Shown one piece after another: positions 41,931 through 52,470 of a stretch of 64,000 nucleotides of DNA (the stretch's first letter is position 1; each line of letters begins with the position of its first letter). The DNA is from Hirundichthys speculiger (lineage: Eukaryota > Chordata > Actinopteri > Beloniformes > Exocoetidae). Position numbers and translations under genes: made by a program. Below the pieces are notes generated by a model. That model did not search any database. It worked only from the letters and a program-made list of their open reading frames with translations, and had not been told where the DNA came from. The DNA lies in contig JAGFBZ010000860.1 in the NCBI GenBank assembly GCA_018398805.1, forward strand, positions 849,501-913,500, written 5' to 3'.

Positions 41931-43265
41931 TTAACCCTTTAGGCACCAGAGTTTTTCAAGAAAATATACAATTTTGATATCAAGATTTTAAAAGGCTATA
42001 ACTTGAAAGCAGTTTGAGATAAAGGTATACTGTCAATAAAAAAATTGTTCAGTATGACTCAAAGTCTGTGATGGGAGTGAAATTATTTATATAATTTGCA
42101 TATTGTGACGTCACAAGGTGGCGGCCATATTGGAAAATATTTAATTTTTAATATCAAGGTTTCAAAAGGCTATAACTTTAAAGTGGTTTGAGATAAAGGC
42201 ATAAAATAAATGAGAAATATCTTCAGTATGAACCAAAATTTGGAATGGAAGTAGATTTGTCATCTAATTTGATTATTGTGACATCACCTGCCCAAACCTG
42301 CCCAGTAGTCTCTCATTTTCAGATTTTTCCTCAAACCCCATGCACAACGAAAGCTTTAATTTCAGGGACAATCACATCATAAAGTCATGAAATCTGGAGT
42401 TTGGTTTCAATATTTCCCTTTCAAAGAACTGGTGGCCTTTTCTATTTGTTTGATTGGTGATGAAGCTCCAGAATTCATCATTTGGAAAAGAGATGAAATC
42501 AATGGGCTCAGAATTTGACAGATCGTCTTCACAAAAACCAACAGACTCATCAAAATTTAGGCTTCACCTAAAATACTCTTCCTCTTCTCTCAAGATCTCT
42601 CGGCCACCACCATCATCTTCATCAATGTGATTTCCAGTGCGCCATTAGTGGTGTGTTTTTTTCCGCGGCTTCTCCCATGTTGCCAGGACAACCGCGGTTG
42701 CTTTCATCCCCGCTACATTTTTCCATATTTGCGGTGTTATGAGCCCCCCTGACACCTCGACCTGCTTGGTGATCGTAGAATGCTTCCACCCCGGCCACAC
42801 TGAGGTGAAGCATCTGATATACAATGTTCTGATTGTGGACTATGATGCACCGACTCACCGTCACTACTAATGTCAGTTTCTGCTTCACTGGACAACTGCA
42901 TGTCTTCCTCCTCTGAATCTGAGTTAACCAGAACCTAAAAAAGTACTTTGTGGACAGTAAACCGGCCTCTCGGCATCGTGAGTAAATTAAAAAACACTCT
43001 TTCGCTCTGTTCTGCTCTCTCTACGTTCAGCATTTCTACCACTGCTGCGCCACGTCTCTGAGGCCGAGGGTGTTTTTCAAACTCATTTTACGCTAAAACT
43101 TTGAATAGCGCCACCACCAAAAATGGTTCTCAGATTACAGGCACATATGTCCGCCGTCTCCTGGTGAAAAGTAGTAACAAGATTCGGCTTCACATTTATA
43201 GATGGAGCCTGTTATATTCAATGTTGCTTGTCACAATTCTGCAACTTTGGCGCTTAAAGGGTTAA
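41931..43265 (-). mobile_element. piggyBac-like element with degraded transposase N-terminus
   Basis: TTAACCCTTTAGGCACCAGAG at the left and, reverse-complemented, TTAACCCTTTAAGCGCCAAAG at the right are TIRs within TTAA flanks (41931-41934 and 43262-43265), the piggyBac signature including CCCTTT starts. On the minus strand near 42925-42800 the sequence encodes NSDSEEEDMQLSSEAETD, an acidic stretch like piggyBac transposase N-termini, before the frame breaks. The catalytic core is absent. An internal direct repeat of about 90 bp (ATATCAAG...AAAAGGCTATAACTT...GTTTGAGATAAAGG) occurs at about 41972-42030 and 42160-42205. Confidence 0.8.
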
Positions 43266-44068
43266 CATTATAATGGCCATCAGATTTGTAGAAGAGTTTA
43301 AAGCATACTTTGGTTTTCAGGAGGATCAGGTCTAATATTTAATTACTTGGTCCTGGACCTCCAGCAGAGTTGATTGTTACAATAAACTGTCCATCTAAAT
43401 GTCGTGGAGGCGCTGTTGAACTACAGCTTCAGTCCAGAGAAAGACGTTTTTAAATGTAGCTCATTTTATTTGAGCTCAGTTCATTACGTTTTACACTTGG
43501 GAAGACTCATGGCTGAATTTGATGGCAATTTCCTGGCTGTCACACTGATATTGTCTCATTTTCAAATTCAGTGTTATGTGGGCAATATCATCAATCTGTT
43601 CTGCAACAAAACATTCCCCCTGCGTTACAGCCTTTAAAAGCAGTGGAAGCGTTGTTTGTGAGCAGAGACACGAGATCTGAGCAGAATGAAACTCCAAACG
43701 TCTCATTTAATGTCAGAGTGTAAAATGTTAGAGGTGATAATGTGAACTGATAGAACTCTGAAAAGCGTGAATATTGAAAGCTTCCGTACGGAAAACATTA
43801 TGCATTTCCCAAGTTTAAATTCATGGAGAGACTTAAAAGTAAAAAGAGCACATTTGAATCAGTCACACAGACTAATTACATCAACAAAATATTGGAAAAA
43901 GTAGTTTACACTCTAGAGTCCAATTAATGAAACAAGTTCGGAGATGTCGTTTTAAAATACTTTCAGAGAAGATATTTAAAAAATTATATTCTCTGCTCAT
44001 AAGGAGCATCTGATGCTGCGATTATAACAAAGTAATCTCAAAGTGTTTCAATCCCACAGTCAGACGAA
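43266..44068. other. No recognisable feature
   Basis: Open frames 43404-43637 (+) and 43491-43706 (-) overlap and have no domains. AATAAACTGTCCATCTAAATG near 43380 resembles a LINE tail, also seen near 56420. Confidence 0.4.
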
Positions 44069-44436
44069 GGGCCCGATCTTCCGCCAGATCTGCTAAAGCA
44101 GCTATTAAGGAATAGCGGGTAGCGGGAGGGGCGTTCCCCCGCAATGAACGGAATCTTCCACCCTGCTAGACCCGCTATCCCACCTGCGCTACCTGCTAGT
44201 GGTCAGACCACCCGCTATCCGCAACCCTAAACCCGCAATTGCAAAATACCGAATTTGCGGAAAGTGCAAAAGACACACCCATTGCTACACCTACAAAGTG
44301 AGTAAGGGAGTTGGCATAACAGGTAGCAGCTTTAGCGAGCGGAAGATTGCATTAGTGGTTAGCGGAGGTTCCCATACATGCAATTTGCAGGTAGCGGCTA
44401 TTGTTAACGGGTAAGGGGAAGTGTACGATCGGGGCC
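44069..44436. mobile_element. Harbinger-like MITE, 368 bp, with CCGCTA words (copy 2, intact)
   Basis: Ends GGGCCCGATC and, reverse-complemented, GGCCCCGATC. The triplet GAA directly flanks both (44066-44068 and 44437-44439), a 3-bp TSD as in PIF/Harbinger. Words TAGCGGGT/ACCCGCTA and the core GGTCAGACCACC recur in both orientations, so most of the element can fold. Its right part, inverted, matches 11474-11600. No coding capacity. Confidence 0.7.
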
Positions 44437-44439
44437 GAA

Positions 44440-45150
44440 CTGTCTATAAATGGAGACAGTTTGGTTCTATGGCTACTCTTCAGAGAAGTGAACCCCCAGC
44501 CAAGGAGACTCCACAGGCTAAACGTAGAAATCTTCAATGGGTTAAAGATAAAGCCTCAAGTAAAAAATGGAGGTTTCAATACTTCATTGAAGCTAGAAAA
44601 GATCTCTGGTCTTACAAAGGTCTTTGAACAGCCAGGGTGTCTGTGGCAGAACGCCATGGATTAACCTGCTGTTCTCCGAAAAAGAAAAAGACATGGCTGC
44701 ACGCTTTCAGGTTGAAAGACAGAGTAATACAGACTCAGACTCAGAAAGGGCAACACTCACCAACATCACATCAGCCTCATGGTGAAGCACGGTGGAGGGA
44801 GGATCATGGTTTAGACTAGCTGCCTCAGGTGGTGTTGGGTGATGCAGAAGGATGAGGACCCCTAAGGGGGTGGAAGCCCACCACAGAATGGCTTCAGAAA
44901 AAGGAAATCCCCCATGAGGGGTGGTCTACTCAGAGACCAGACCTTCATCCCATAGAGATGCTGTGAAATGTCCTCAAGAGAACCATCCACACCAGATGTC
45001 CTGCAGATTCATCTGAGCTTCCTTTCTTTCCTTTCACAGAAACTTGTTTTTTTACAACCAGAGGAGGTTTGATCAGTCCAATTCAGGTTCACTTAGGGTG
45101 CTTTCAGACCTGTGGCCCGTTTGTTTTGTTTCAATTCAGATGACATCATG
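44440..45150 (+). pseudogene. Tc1-like transposase fossil (same family as 32274-34160)
   Basis: TCTATAAATGGAGACAGTTT, GGTTCTATGGCTACTCTTC, then ACATGGCTGCACGCTTTCAG, CATGGTGAAGCACGGTGGAGG (the MVKYGGGS-type block), ACAGAATGGCTTCAGAAAAAGG and AGATGCTGTGAAATGTCC follow the order of a teleost Tc1 transposase gene with internal deletions. Only short frames remain (44401-44664, 44637-44819). It abuts the Harbinger-like MITE on its left. Confidence 0.7.
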
Positions 45151-45690
45151 TGATGCTAAGAAACCACTCAGGGCATTTTTACAGTGATTTATGAATCATC
45201 CTTATCTGAAACAGATAAGAGAGACGGAGTGAAGATGGGTATAAAGGAACCCCCCCAGCATCCTAAGCCGATAGCAGCATAGCTAAGAGAGTTTAAGAGA
45301 TGACACATTATCATGAGATGATGTGACAGCTTCAGTTCTCTTAGTGAGTTTTTCCTGAAACTGGCTCTGATCCTGTCGGCTGACTTTAGAGGAGATTCTG
45401 CGACTCATTCAGAACAGAGGGATCATTATATTTAAACACTGTTTTCCCCCCTGAAATTCAGTCAGATCTGAACTAAGCAAACAAAGACGGAGACAGAAGG
45501 AGCTTTAAAAGATTCATGAAGGAATTCGTAGGCAGAATTCAGAAAGTCCTTTGTTGCTTTTGTAACCTTGTTAGAATTCATAAAAATGTAAGTGTATTTG
45601 AATAAATAGGTTCATAGCACAATAAAAAGTTAAAAGGGTTTATTACTGTTAAGAAATTGTATAAAGGTAAAAATATTGCTATATTACTTT
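45151..45690. other. No recognisable feature
   Basis: GGTGCTTTCAGACCTGTGGC near 45098 resembles a transposon terminus, but no partner was found. The rest is AT-rich and without clear features. Confidence 0.4.
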
Positions 45691-46817
45691 TAGGGCTGGG
45701 TAAGTTAACGCGTTATTATCGTGTAACGCAGTCATTTATTAACGCTGACATTTATTTTATCGCAGGTTAATGCATGTTGCTCACATGCTTTTGTTTTGAA
45801 AAGTGTTTTTCAGGCTGTTGCAGAACCGGAAGACAATTTGCAGGTAAACTTAAGGTAAAGCTAAAACAGACATGGAGAACGGTAGAAATCTGTGTACTTT
45901 ACAGTTCTGGTAGCAACTCGGGTAGCAATATTAACAATTCTGTCTGAAAAAAAAATTCTGGACTGCAACAAAACTTTCGTGTCATTCCTCCATGTTCCAT
46001 CAGATCTGCTCCATGTGTTCACTGTCCTGCTGTTCTCTAGCTGGTTACTGCAGTGCGGCTCCATCTAGTGGCACAGATGTGTAATGACAACAGAAAGTCC
46101 AGTCCTCGATTATGAAACAGTTCTGTGGCCCGTTTTTTAATTTCGTATTTTGATCCAAGTCTAAAATTGAAATATAACAGGCATTTTTCTTTTTCCATTT
46201 TTTTGTGTTAGATTAAAAAACAAAAAACTAAAAAACGTCACTTTTTTAATGTTTTTAATTTTTGATTGACAATTGAAAATGGAAAGAATGAATGATACAC
46301 GGATTGGTAAAGTTACTGAACTTTAACATGGACATTTTCATTTTAAAGTTCTCCCAGACGGAGGATTCAACAGAAACAAGGTTATTTGTAACAACTGACA
46401 AGTTGAACTCCCCGTTAAAAGTTTCTGCTGTTACCTCAGAAATGACCTGTTTTAATGTTCTGATTGTGCTGAGACACAATCATTTTGTTGATTTGTTTGT
46501 AGACTTTTTTTTACTCTTTATAAAAACAGGATGACATTAATGTCCTGGCAGTGGCAATAAGCTTTATTTTATTTTACATTTTTTAAGATGAGATTTACAC
46601 TAAATATGTGTTACTAACAAGTGCTGATGTTAAAAGTGTTTGACAAATGTTATGACTCTTTAGTTCATATGGCACCAGAACATTTAAATAAAAGTGCATT
46701 TTACACTACTTTTGAATTCATTATTTGATTCTGCGTATACAATGTGATTAATCGTGATTAATCAGGGAAATAATGCGATTAATTGCGATTAAAAATTTTA
46801 ATTGTTGCCCAGCCCTA
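45691..46817 (+). mobile_element. hAT-type element with GCGTTAA/GCGATTAA ends (family G, copy 1)
   Basis: Left end TAGGGCTGGGTAAGTTAACG; right end, reverse-complemented, TAGGGCTGGGCAACAATT. Subterminal words GCGTTATTATCG and GCGATTAATTGCGATTAA are typical of a fish hAT family. No TSD remains here, but copy 2 has a perfect one. Non-autonomous or heavily deleted. A conserved 55-65-codon frame (minus, 46255-46479; MCLSTIRTLKQVISEVT) recurs in the other copies. Confidence 0.8.
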
Positions 46818-46829
46818 GCTACAAGAGAC

Positions 46830-47415
46830 CTGAAAATGCCTTTGGTTGTGTTAGAAAATTAGTTAAAATGCCTTAAGTAAGAATAAGGAACAATTATGAA
46901 TTGACTGTGAATTAATTTAAATTAATTTTATTTCTGTAAGCTGCGTAAGATGAGCCAATCAGCTGCCAACGATCGGGGAGGAAACAGGAAGTGGTGTCGG
47001 GAGAAGAAAAAAAACAATGGGGAGACGAATTGAGACGTTGATCTGTATTGGCTGCAGTGAAAAGTTGGTAGAACATCAGCTTCAGAAATACTTCTGTAAA
47101 GGTTACATGGAGCAACAACCAGTAAGTCTTGAAGAAACCGTCGCAGTGATGCGGGACCGTTTATTGCTTGCTGTCTTGGAGAGCTGGCGTGAGGCTTCAA
47201 GGGTGAGGGGCAGCTACGAGCTCGTCAACCAGACTGGCTGTGACTGGCGGCGGCCTCGGTGGAGGGTGTCCAGCAACGCTTTGTCCTGGTGCAGCTGTGC
47301 GTCACGAGGTCTGGGACTTAACTTCGGTTGTGGGAGCCATGAGGAGCTCCATTGCGCTCCATATGCGCTTTAAAGCGGTATAAGCTAAAATACATTTTCA
47401 GTCTTAAAATCTTGG
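46830..47415 (+). other. Unassigned region with a 118-codon open frame (47017-47373)
   Basis: The plus-strand frame starts MGRRIETLICIGCSEKLVEH and ends GSHEELHCAPYAL. It has seven Cys residues and two Trp-rich patches but matches no domain I know. Start context ACAATGG is good. Immediately to the right, 47420-47520 carries GGCCACATTTGGCCCGCGGGCC, the end of a hAT of the Charlie/Zaphod type, so the frame may be part of a transposon or its 5' flank. I cannot assign a function. Confidence 0.3.
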
Positions 47416-47559
47416 TTTAAAATGTAAGACAATAATGCACAAGCTCTCGAGGGCCACATAAAATGACGTGGCAGGCCACATTTGGCCCGCGGGCCTTGTG
47501 TTTGAAACATTTGGTTGCTCTAGCTAGTTTGGGCAGCATTCAAATATTCAACAGGTAAA

Positions 47560-48545
47560 CTGGGATTTAATTTTCTTTTCCCCTGACTTGTGGGGGTACC
47601 TTTGGGCTGTTTCACTTTGGTCAAGCCATCCTGGAACCTCCCCTAATAATCTTCATCACCAGCTGGAACTGCTCCAGACGTTGGTCTACATATGTCAGAA
47701 ACTCTATCTATCTGTACAGGAAATTCACTGCTGGTCTGTAAACATCTCCTCCTGTGCAAAGACTGAGGAGACACTGAACGTTCTCCACCACTCCATCAGC
47801 AGCTTGTAAAATATTAATCCTGTGGGAGATCTTGTCGTTGCTGGGGATTTTAATCAGGCCTAAATGAAAGCAGTTCTCTCTCATTTCTATTACTTTGTGG
47901 ATATTACAACAAGAGGTGAGAACATATTGGCCCGTTATATACCAACGAACCAGGAATGGATTCAAAGCTGCCCACACCCCCGCCTCGACCCTTCAGACCA
48001 TCTCTCTGTCATGCTAATTCTGGCATATACATGCCTGAATGTCAGAGACAAGCCTTCTGTAGAGCAGGTGAGGGTCTGGAGCGCTGCAGGAGTGTTTTCT
48101 GAATGCACAAACTGGCACACGTTCAGAGCAGCTGCTACAGATGAACAACACACAGATGTGGACGAATGTGGCCCATCTGCGTCGGCACACGTGGAAAACG
48201 TTGGAGGAAGGTGTCCGTACCACCAAGGACATCACTGCACAGGCTAACCATCCAAAAACCTTGGATGACTGGCAAGGTAGCTGAAATGCTGAAGATACGG
48301 AGCGCTGCTTTTAAACCTGCCGGCGTGGTGGTTCCCAGAACGACCAGAGGCTCAACTGGGCCAGAGACCCAGTGGTCAGAGAATCTAGGACTCCTTCTGT
48401 AGGAAGACCAGGAGTATGTGGCAGGCGATCCAGACTATCACTAACTACACGACTGCTCCTGTGTCCTCTAAAGATGACATGGACTCTGCAAACAACTTCA
48501 GCAGATATTTTTCGTAGGTTCGAGGAATTGAACGAAACTCCAGTG
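47560..48545 (+). pseudogene. LINE endonuclease (APE) fragment, jockey-supergroup type
   Basis: Reading across frameshifts: VVAGDFNQ near 47835-47860 (the GDFN motif of apurinic-type endonucleases), MKAVLSHFYYFVDITTRGEN (47864-47923), then SDHLSVMLILAY (47995-48030; the SDH catalytic motif). Downstream linker sequence has KPWMTGKVAEMLKIRSAAFK (48255-48315). The order matches the N-terminal half of ORF2 in L2/CR1/Rex-type LINEs. It ends where the LTR element starts at 48546; no RT domain follows on the other side. Stops at the codon after FNQA and elsewhere show it is dead. Confidence 0.75.
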
Positions 48546-49640
48546 TGTCACGGGGGTGGGGGTGTGTGGAAGGAGGACCCAAGGTTGCAGGAGGTTCAAA
48601 AAAAAAAAGAAAAAAACAAAAATCCTAAAATTGAAAACTCCAAAAATCCAACAAACCAAAATGCAAAAACAAACAAATCCAAACTTAACTTCCAAAAGGC
48701 AGGGTGAAGGACAGGATGACGAGCAGACCAACATGCAGGGGTTAGGATGATAATGGACAGCAAACAGAAAGGGAGTGACAGGACTGATAAACACACAGGA
48801 ACAAACAAGAGGCAGGTGTGAAACAATCAGGATGACAAGGGGGATGAAGAAAAGCTGAACACCACGAAGACAAGACAGACCTTCAAAGTAAAACAGGAAG
48901 CACTAGAGACATGGAGAGACGCCAACTTGACAAAACAGACAGAAAATACAAAATTTCAGTCATGGCTGATCCGGGCTGCGACAGTACCTCCTCCCAACGG
49001 ACCGGCTCCCAGACGGTCCAAAGAAAAAACCCCAACCAACAAAAACAGGGAGCAGAGCAGGGAGAGTGGCGGGCTGGAAGGCAGGAACCAAAAAAATAAC
49101 CCGAAACAGTCCAGAGGGGCGGCCTCTGTGCCAGATGGAGGCCTGAAACAGTCCAGGGGGGCAGCCTCTAGGCCGGACGCAGGTCCGAAACAGTCCATGA
49201 GGGTGGCCCCTGGGCCGGACGGAGGCCCGAAACAGTTCAGGGAGTGGCCCCTGAGCCGGACAGAGGCCCGAAACAGTCCAGGGGGACGGCCATGGGACGG
49301 AGGCCCGAAACAGTCCATGAGGGTGGCCCCTGGGCCGGACGGAGGCCCGAAACAGTTCAGGGAGTGGCCCCTGCGCCGGACGGAGGCCCGAAACAGTCCA
49401 GGGGGACGGCCACCGGACGGAGGCCCGAAACAGTCCATGAGGGTGGCCCCTGGGCCGGACGGAGGCCCGAAACAGTCCAGGGGGGTGGCCTCTAGGCCAG
49501 ACGGGAGCCAAGGGCGGACGGCCGCAGCGGACCGGAGTCAGGAGCTGACGAGGCGGGCGGTCGTGGTGGACGGAAACCTGGAAGCGACGAGGCTCTGGCT
49601 GCAGCTCCTACAACGGTGACGGATCACCGTCCCGGGCCAT
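48546..49640 (-). mobile_element. LTR retroelement 3' part (LTR plus repeat-rich interior)
   Basis: On the minus strand a 438-bp LTR (48983-48546) starts TGTCGCAGCCCGGATC and ends CCCGTGACA. It shares blocks such as TTTTACTTTGAAGGTCTG and ATCCTGATTGT with the LTR at 37158-37584. Directly upstream lies a purine tract GTTGGGAGGAGG (48995-48984), the expected plus-strand primer. The interior to about 49640 is GC-rich and repetitive, with no pol and no second LTR. It is inserted against the LINE endonuclease fragment. Confidence 0.75.
49100..49505. repeat. 120-bp higher-order tandem repeat (three subunits of about 40 bp)
   Basis: The word CCCGAAACAGT recurs at spacings of about 40, 37 and 43 bp, giving a 120-bp period: 49201-49320, 49321-49440 and 49441 onward are nearly identical. 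Because 120 is a multiple of 3, long frames stay open on both strands: a 230-codon plus frame (48927-49619) and minus frames of 160-183 codons (to 48956/48960) with repeated GLFRASVRPRGHPH. In the element's own sense (minus) the peptide is Pro/Arg/Gly-rich. Confidence 0.9.
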
Positions 49641-50764
49641 GACGCCTGGAAAGAAATTCCTCATCACCAGTGCTTAGTATGACACTGCAAACGTGTCCAT
49701 GCTATGGCACTACCAGAAGCTGCTCAGTTGACCGGTGTGACCAGCTCTCTCTGTTACGGCACAGTGCATCATGGGATATACAGTAGTATGTAATGTGGGC
49801 TGCTCATTTGCAGACTGGGAATTTGTGCTATACCATCAAGGTATTTCTCTGCAATATCAGAACAGCATGCTGTGCAACAAGTACATGCTGATTTTGCAGT
49901 ATATGGTCTGCAGACAACTTCAGACCATCACAGGGCCACACAAAGACAAATGAAACATCAAAGTGCCTGTAAATAATAGTATCCATGACTGCTTACAGGA
50001 CAAAGGACCATCAGCAACATGCAACTGTGATCCAGTGTTTTCAGGGTTGATGGGATGTCTGCTCTCTGCGGTCAACGTTATACATCACACTGCATCACAC
50101 GTTTAGTTTGCACGGTTTTAAATGCGATTAGTGACTCTGGATTGCATTTAAAGGCAGTTGAAGGAAACAGCGTGGAGGGCTGCATCAGTGCATCATCAAT
50201 TTAATTTTTGCAGGAGGAACAGTTTGATCAAAACTGTTGATACAGTGTGAATAAAGTGAATTACCTGAGGCACACCCAGGCAGCAGACTGATAACATTAT
50301 GCCTGCACACACTTAGAGATAGCAGACAGATAAACTTCAAACCAGAATGCTCAGATTATATTTATGGAGCTATAAAGCTCGGGTCTGAATACTTACAAAC
50401 AATATACAATTAATCCTGTGAGGCCAGTGGAGACTATTATCAAAATCACGTCTGATCAAATAAAGCTGCTTAATACATCTTATTTTCCCATTCACTAACC
50501 TAGAGGCTGATTCCAGCAGTCAAAACTGTCTATTTCTCTGCCAATAAAATGGTGGAATAATGTGATTTTACTGCCTAAAGTTAAGTGGAATATTTTATAG
50601 TGTCTGTCTGTTAGCTGGTGAGGCGGCCAACATCACCAAAGGACTTGAGGCCCAGTACTCAAAACCACCAGAGGATCCGAATCACTGAGGATGAGGAAGA
50701 GGAACACAGCTCATCTATACGTCACAGTCTACGTTAGAGAAGCACGTCACGTATTAATTACTGA
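49641..50764. other. No recognisable feature
   Basis: No repeat family recognised and no exon-like signal; the 60-codon frame at 49771-49953 has no domain. Possibly single-copy host sequence. Confidence 0.4.
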
Positions 50765-50772
50765 ATTAAAAC

Positions 50773-51854
50773 TAGGGCTGGGTACGTAAACGCGTTATTA
50801 TCGCGTTAACTCATTAATTTATTAACGCTGACATTTTTTTTTTATCGCGCATTAACGCATGTTGCTCACATGCTTTTATTTTGAAAAGTCTGTTACTGGC
50901 TGCTGCTGAACCAGAAGACATAAACATACAGAAAACATACAGAATAGCTAAAACAGACATGGAGAACGGTAAAAATCTGTGTGCTTTTCTGTTCGGGTAG
51001 CAACTCACATAGCAATATTAACAATTCTGTCTGAAAAAAAATTCTGGACTGCAACAAAACTTTTGCATCATTCCTCCATGTTCCATCAGATCTGCTCCAT
51101 GTGTTCACTGTCCTGCTGTTCTCTAGCTGGTTACTGCAGTGCAGCTCCATCTAGTGGCACAGATGTGTAATGACAACAGAAAGTCCAGTCCTCGATTATA
51201 AAACAAATTCAGTTCTGTGGCCCGTTTTTTAATTTCGTATTTTTTGATCCAGGGTCTAAAATTGAAATATAAAAAAAAAACAGGCATTTTATTTTGTTTG
51301 TTTTTTGTGTTAGATTAAAAAACTAAAAAACTAAAACTAAAAACGTAATAAAATGTCGTTAAAATCTTTTTTATTTTTCTATGTTTTTGATTGATACATG
51401 GATTGGTAAAGTTCAGGTTATTTGTAACAACTGACAAGTTGAACTCCCCGTTAAAAGTTTCTGCTGTTACCTCAGAAATGACCTGTTTTAATGTTCTGAT
51501 TGTGCTGAGACACAATCATTTTGTTGATTTGTTTGTAGACATTTTTTTACTCTTTATAAAAACAGGATGACATTAATGTCCTGGCAGTGGCAATAAGCTT
51601 TATTTTATTTTACATTTTTTAAGATGAGATTTACACTAAATATGTGTTACTGACAAGTGCTGATGTTAAAAGTGTTTGAACAACAAATGTTATGGCACTT
51701 CATGGCAGTTCATATGGCAGCAGAACATTTAAATAAATTACACTACTTTTGAATTAATTTTTTGATTTTGCGTATACAATGCGATTAATTGCGATTAATC
51801 AGGGAAATCATGCGATTAATCGCGATTAAAAAATGTTATTGTTGCCCCGCACTA
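50773..51854 (+). mobile_element. hAT-type element (family G, copy 2), perfect 8-bp TSD
   Basis: TAGGGCTGGGTACGTAAACG at the left, GTTATTGTTGCCCCGCACTA at the right, and perfect ATTAAAAC repeats outside (50765-50772 and 51855-51862). 1082 bp. Closely similar to 45691-46817 and, inverted, to 56975-57942. A minus-strand frame at 50893-51150 (ELHCSNQLENSRTVNTWSRS) is shared with copy 1 (45861-46064). I cannot link it to the usual hAT dimerisation domain. Confidence 0.92.
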
Positions 51855-51862
51855 ATTAAAAC

Positions 51863-52462
51863 AAAAACCTGGTGCATTTCATGCAGTCATTCAGCTTTGG
51901 CTGTAGAATCAGGCAGAGAAAACCGACAGCGGAAAGCTGGGAGGATATAAATTGTGAATATTTTTGAAAAGAGGCAGGAGCTCGCCAGTGAAAATTATGT
52001 CCTTGCTCTGGACAGTGTTGCAGTGGATCTGACATTAAAATAAGTTAAGGTTTAGAACCACTGACAGAAAAATGCCCCATGCTCACAAATGAATCAATAA
52101 CTCTGCCCTCTAAAGGGCCCGTATATCGCAACCAACACTTTTATACTTCGGACTTCAAGGATTATTTGCTTTGGTTTTTTTTTCTTTGCTTTACATTTAC
52201 TTGAAGTGTGAATACAGGACTTTTTTTGAAGGCTTGCATTTTCACCTCAGCTTGTAACTCACTGGAGATGGCGTATTTATCCTTGGGTTGGCCGGTGTGT
52301 ACAGTGTGTGATAGGGAACATATCTCTGCTTCACGACCACAGCGCCGGGCTCGTCATCAAAATGCCAACTCCGCTACCAGAGTTTCCCGCAACAGTGAAA
52401 ACTTTGAAGACGAGGCTGAACGCGTGAGGCCTTGCCCTCTGTGGTGCTGGTGCACTGCAGGA
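51863..52462. other. No recognisable feature
   Basis: The 91-codon plus frame at 52208-52483 runs into the hAT end and has no known domain. The remainder lacks clear features. Confidence 0.4.
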
Positions 52463-52470
52463 GATTTCAC

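Noticed and set aside
48927..49619. 230-codon plus-strand frame as a host gene
   Set aside because: It is a tandem repeat inside an LTR element, antisense to the element, and crosses from the LTR into the interior.
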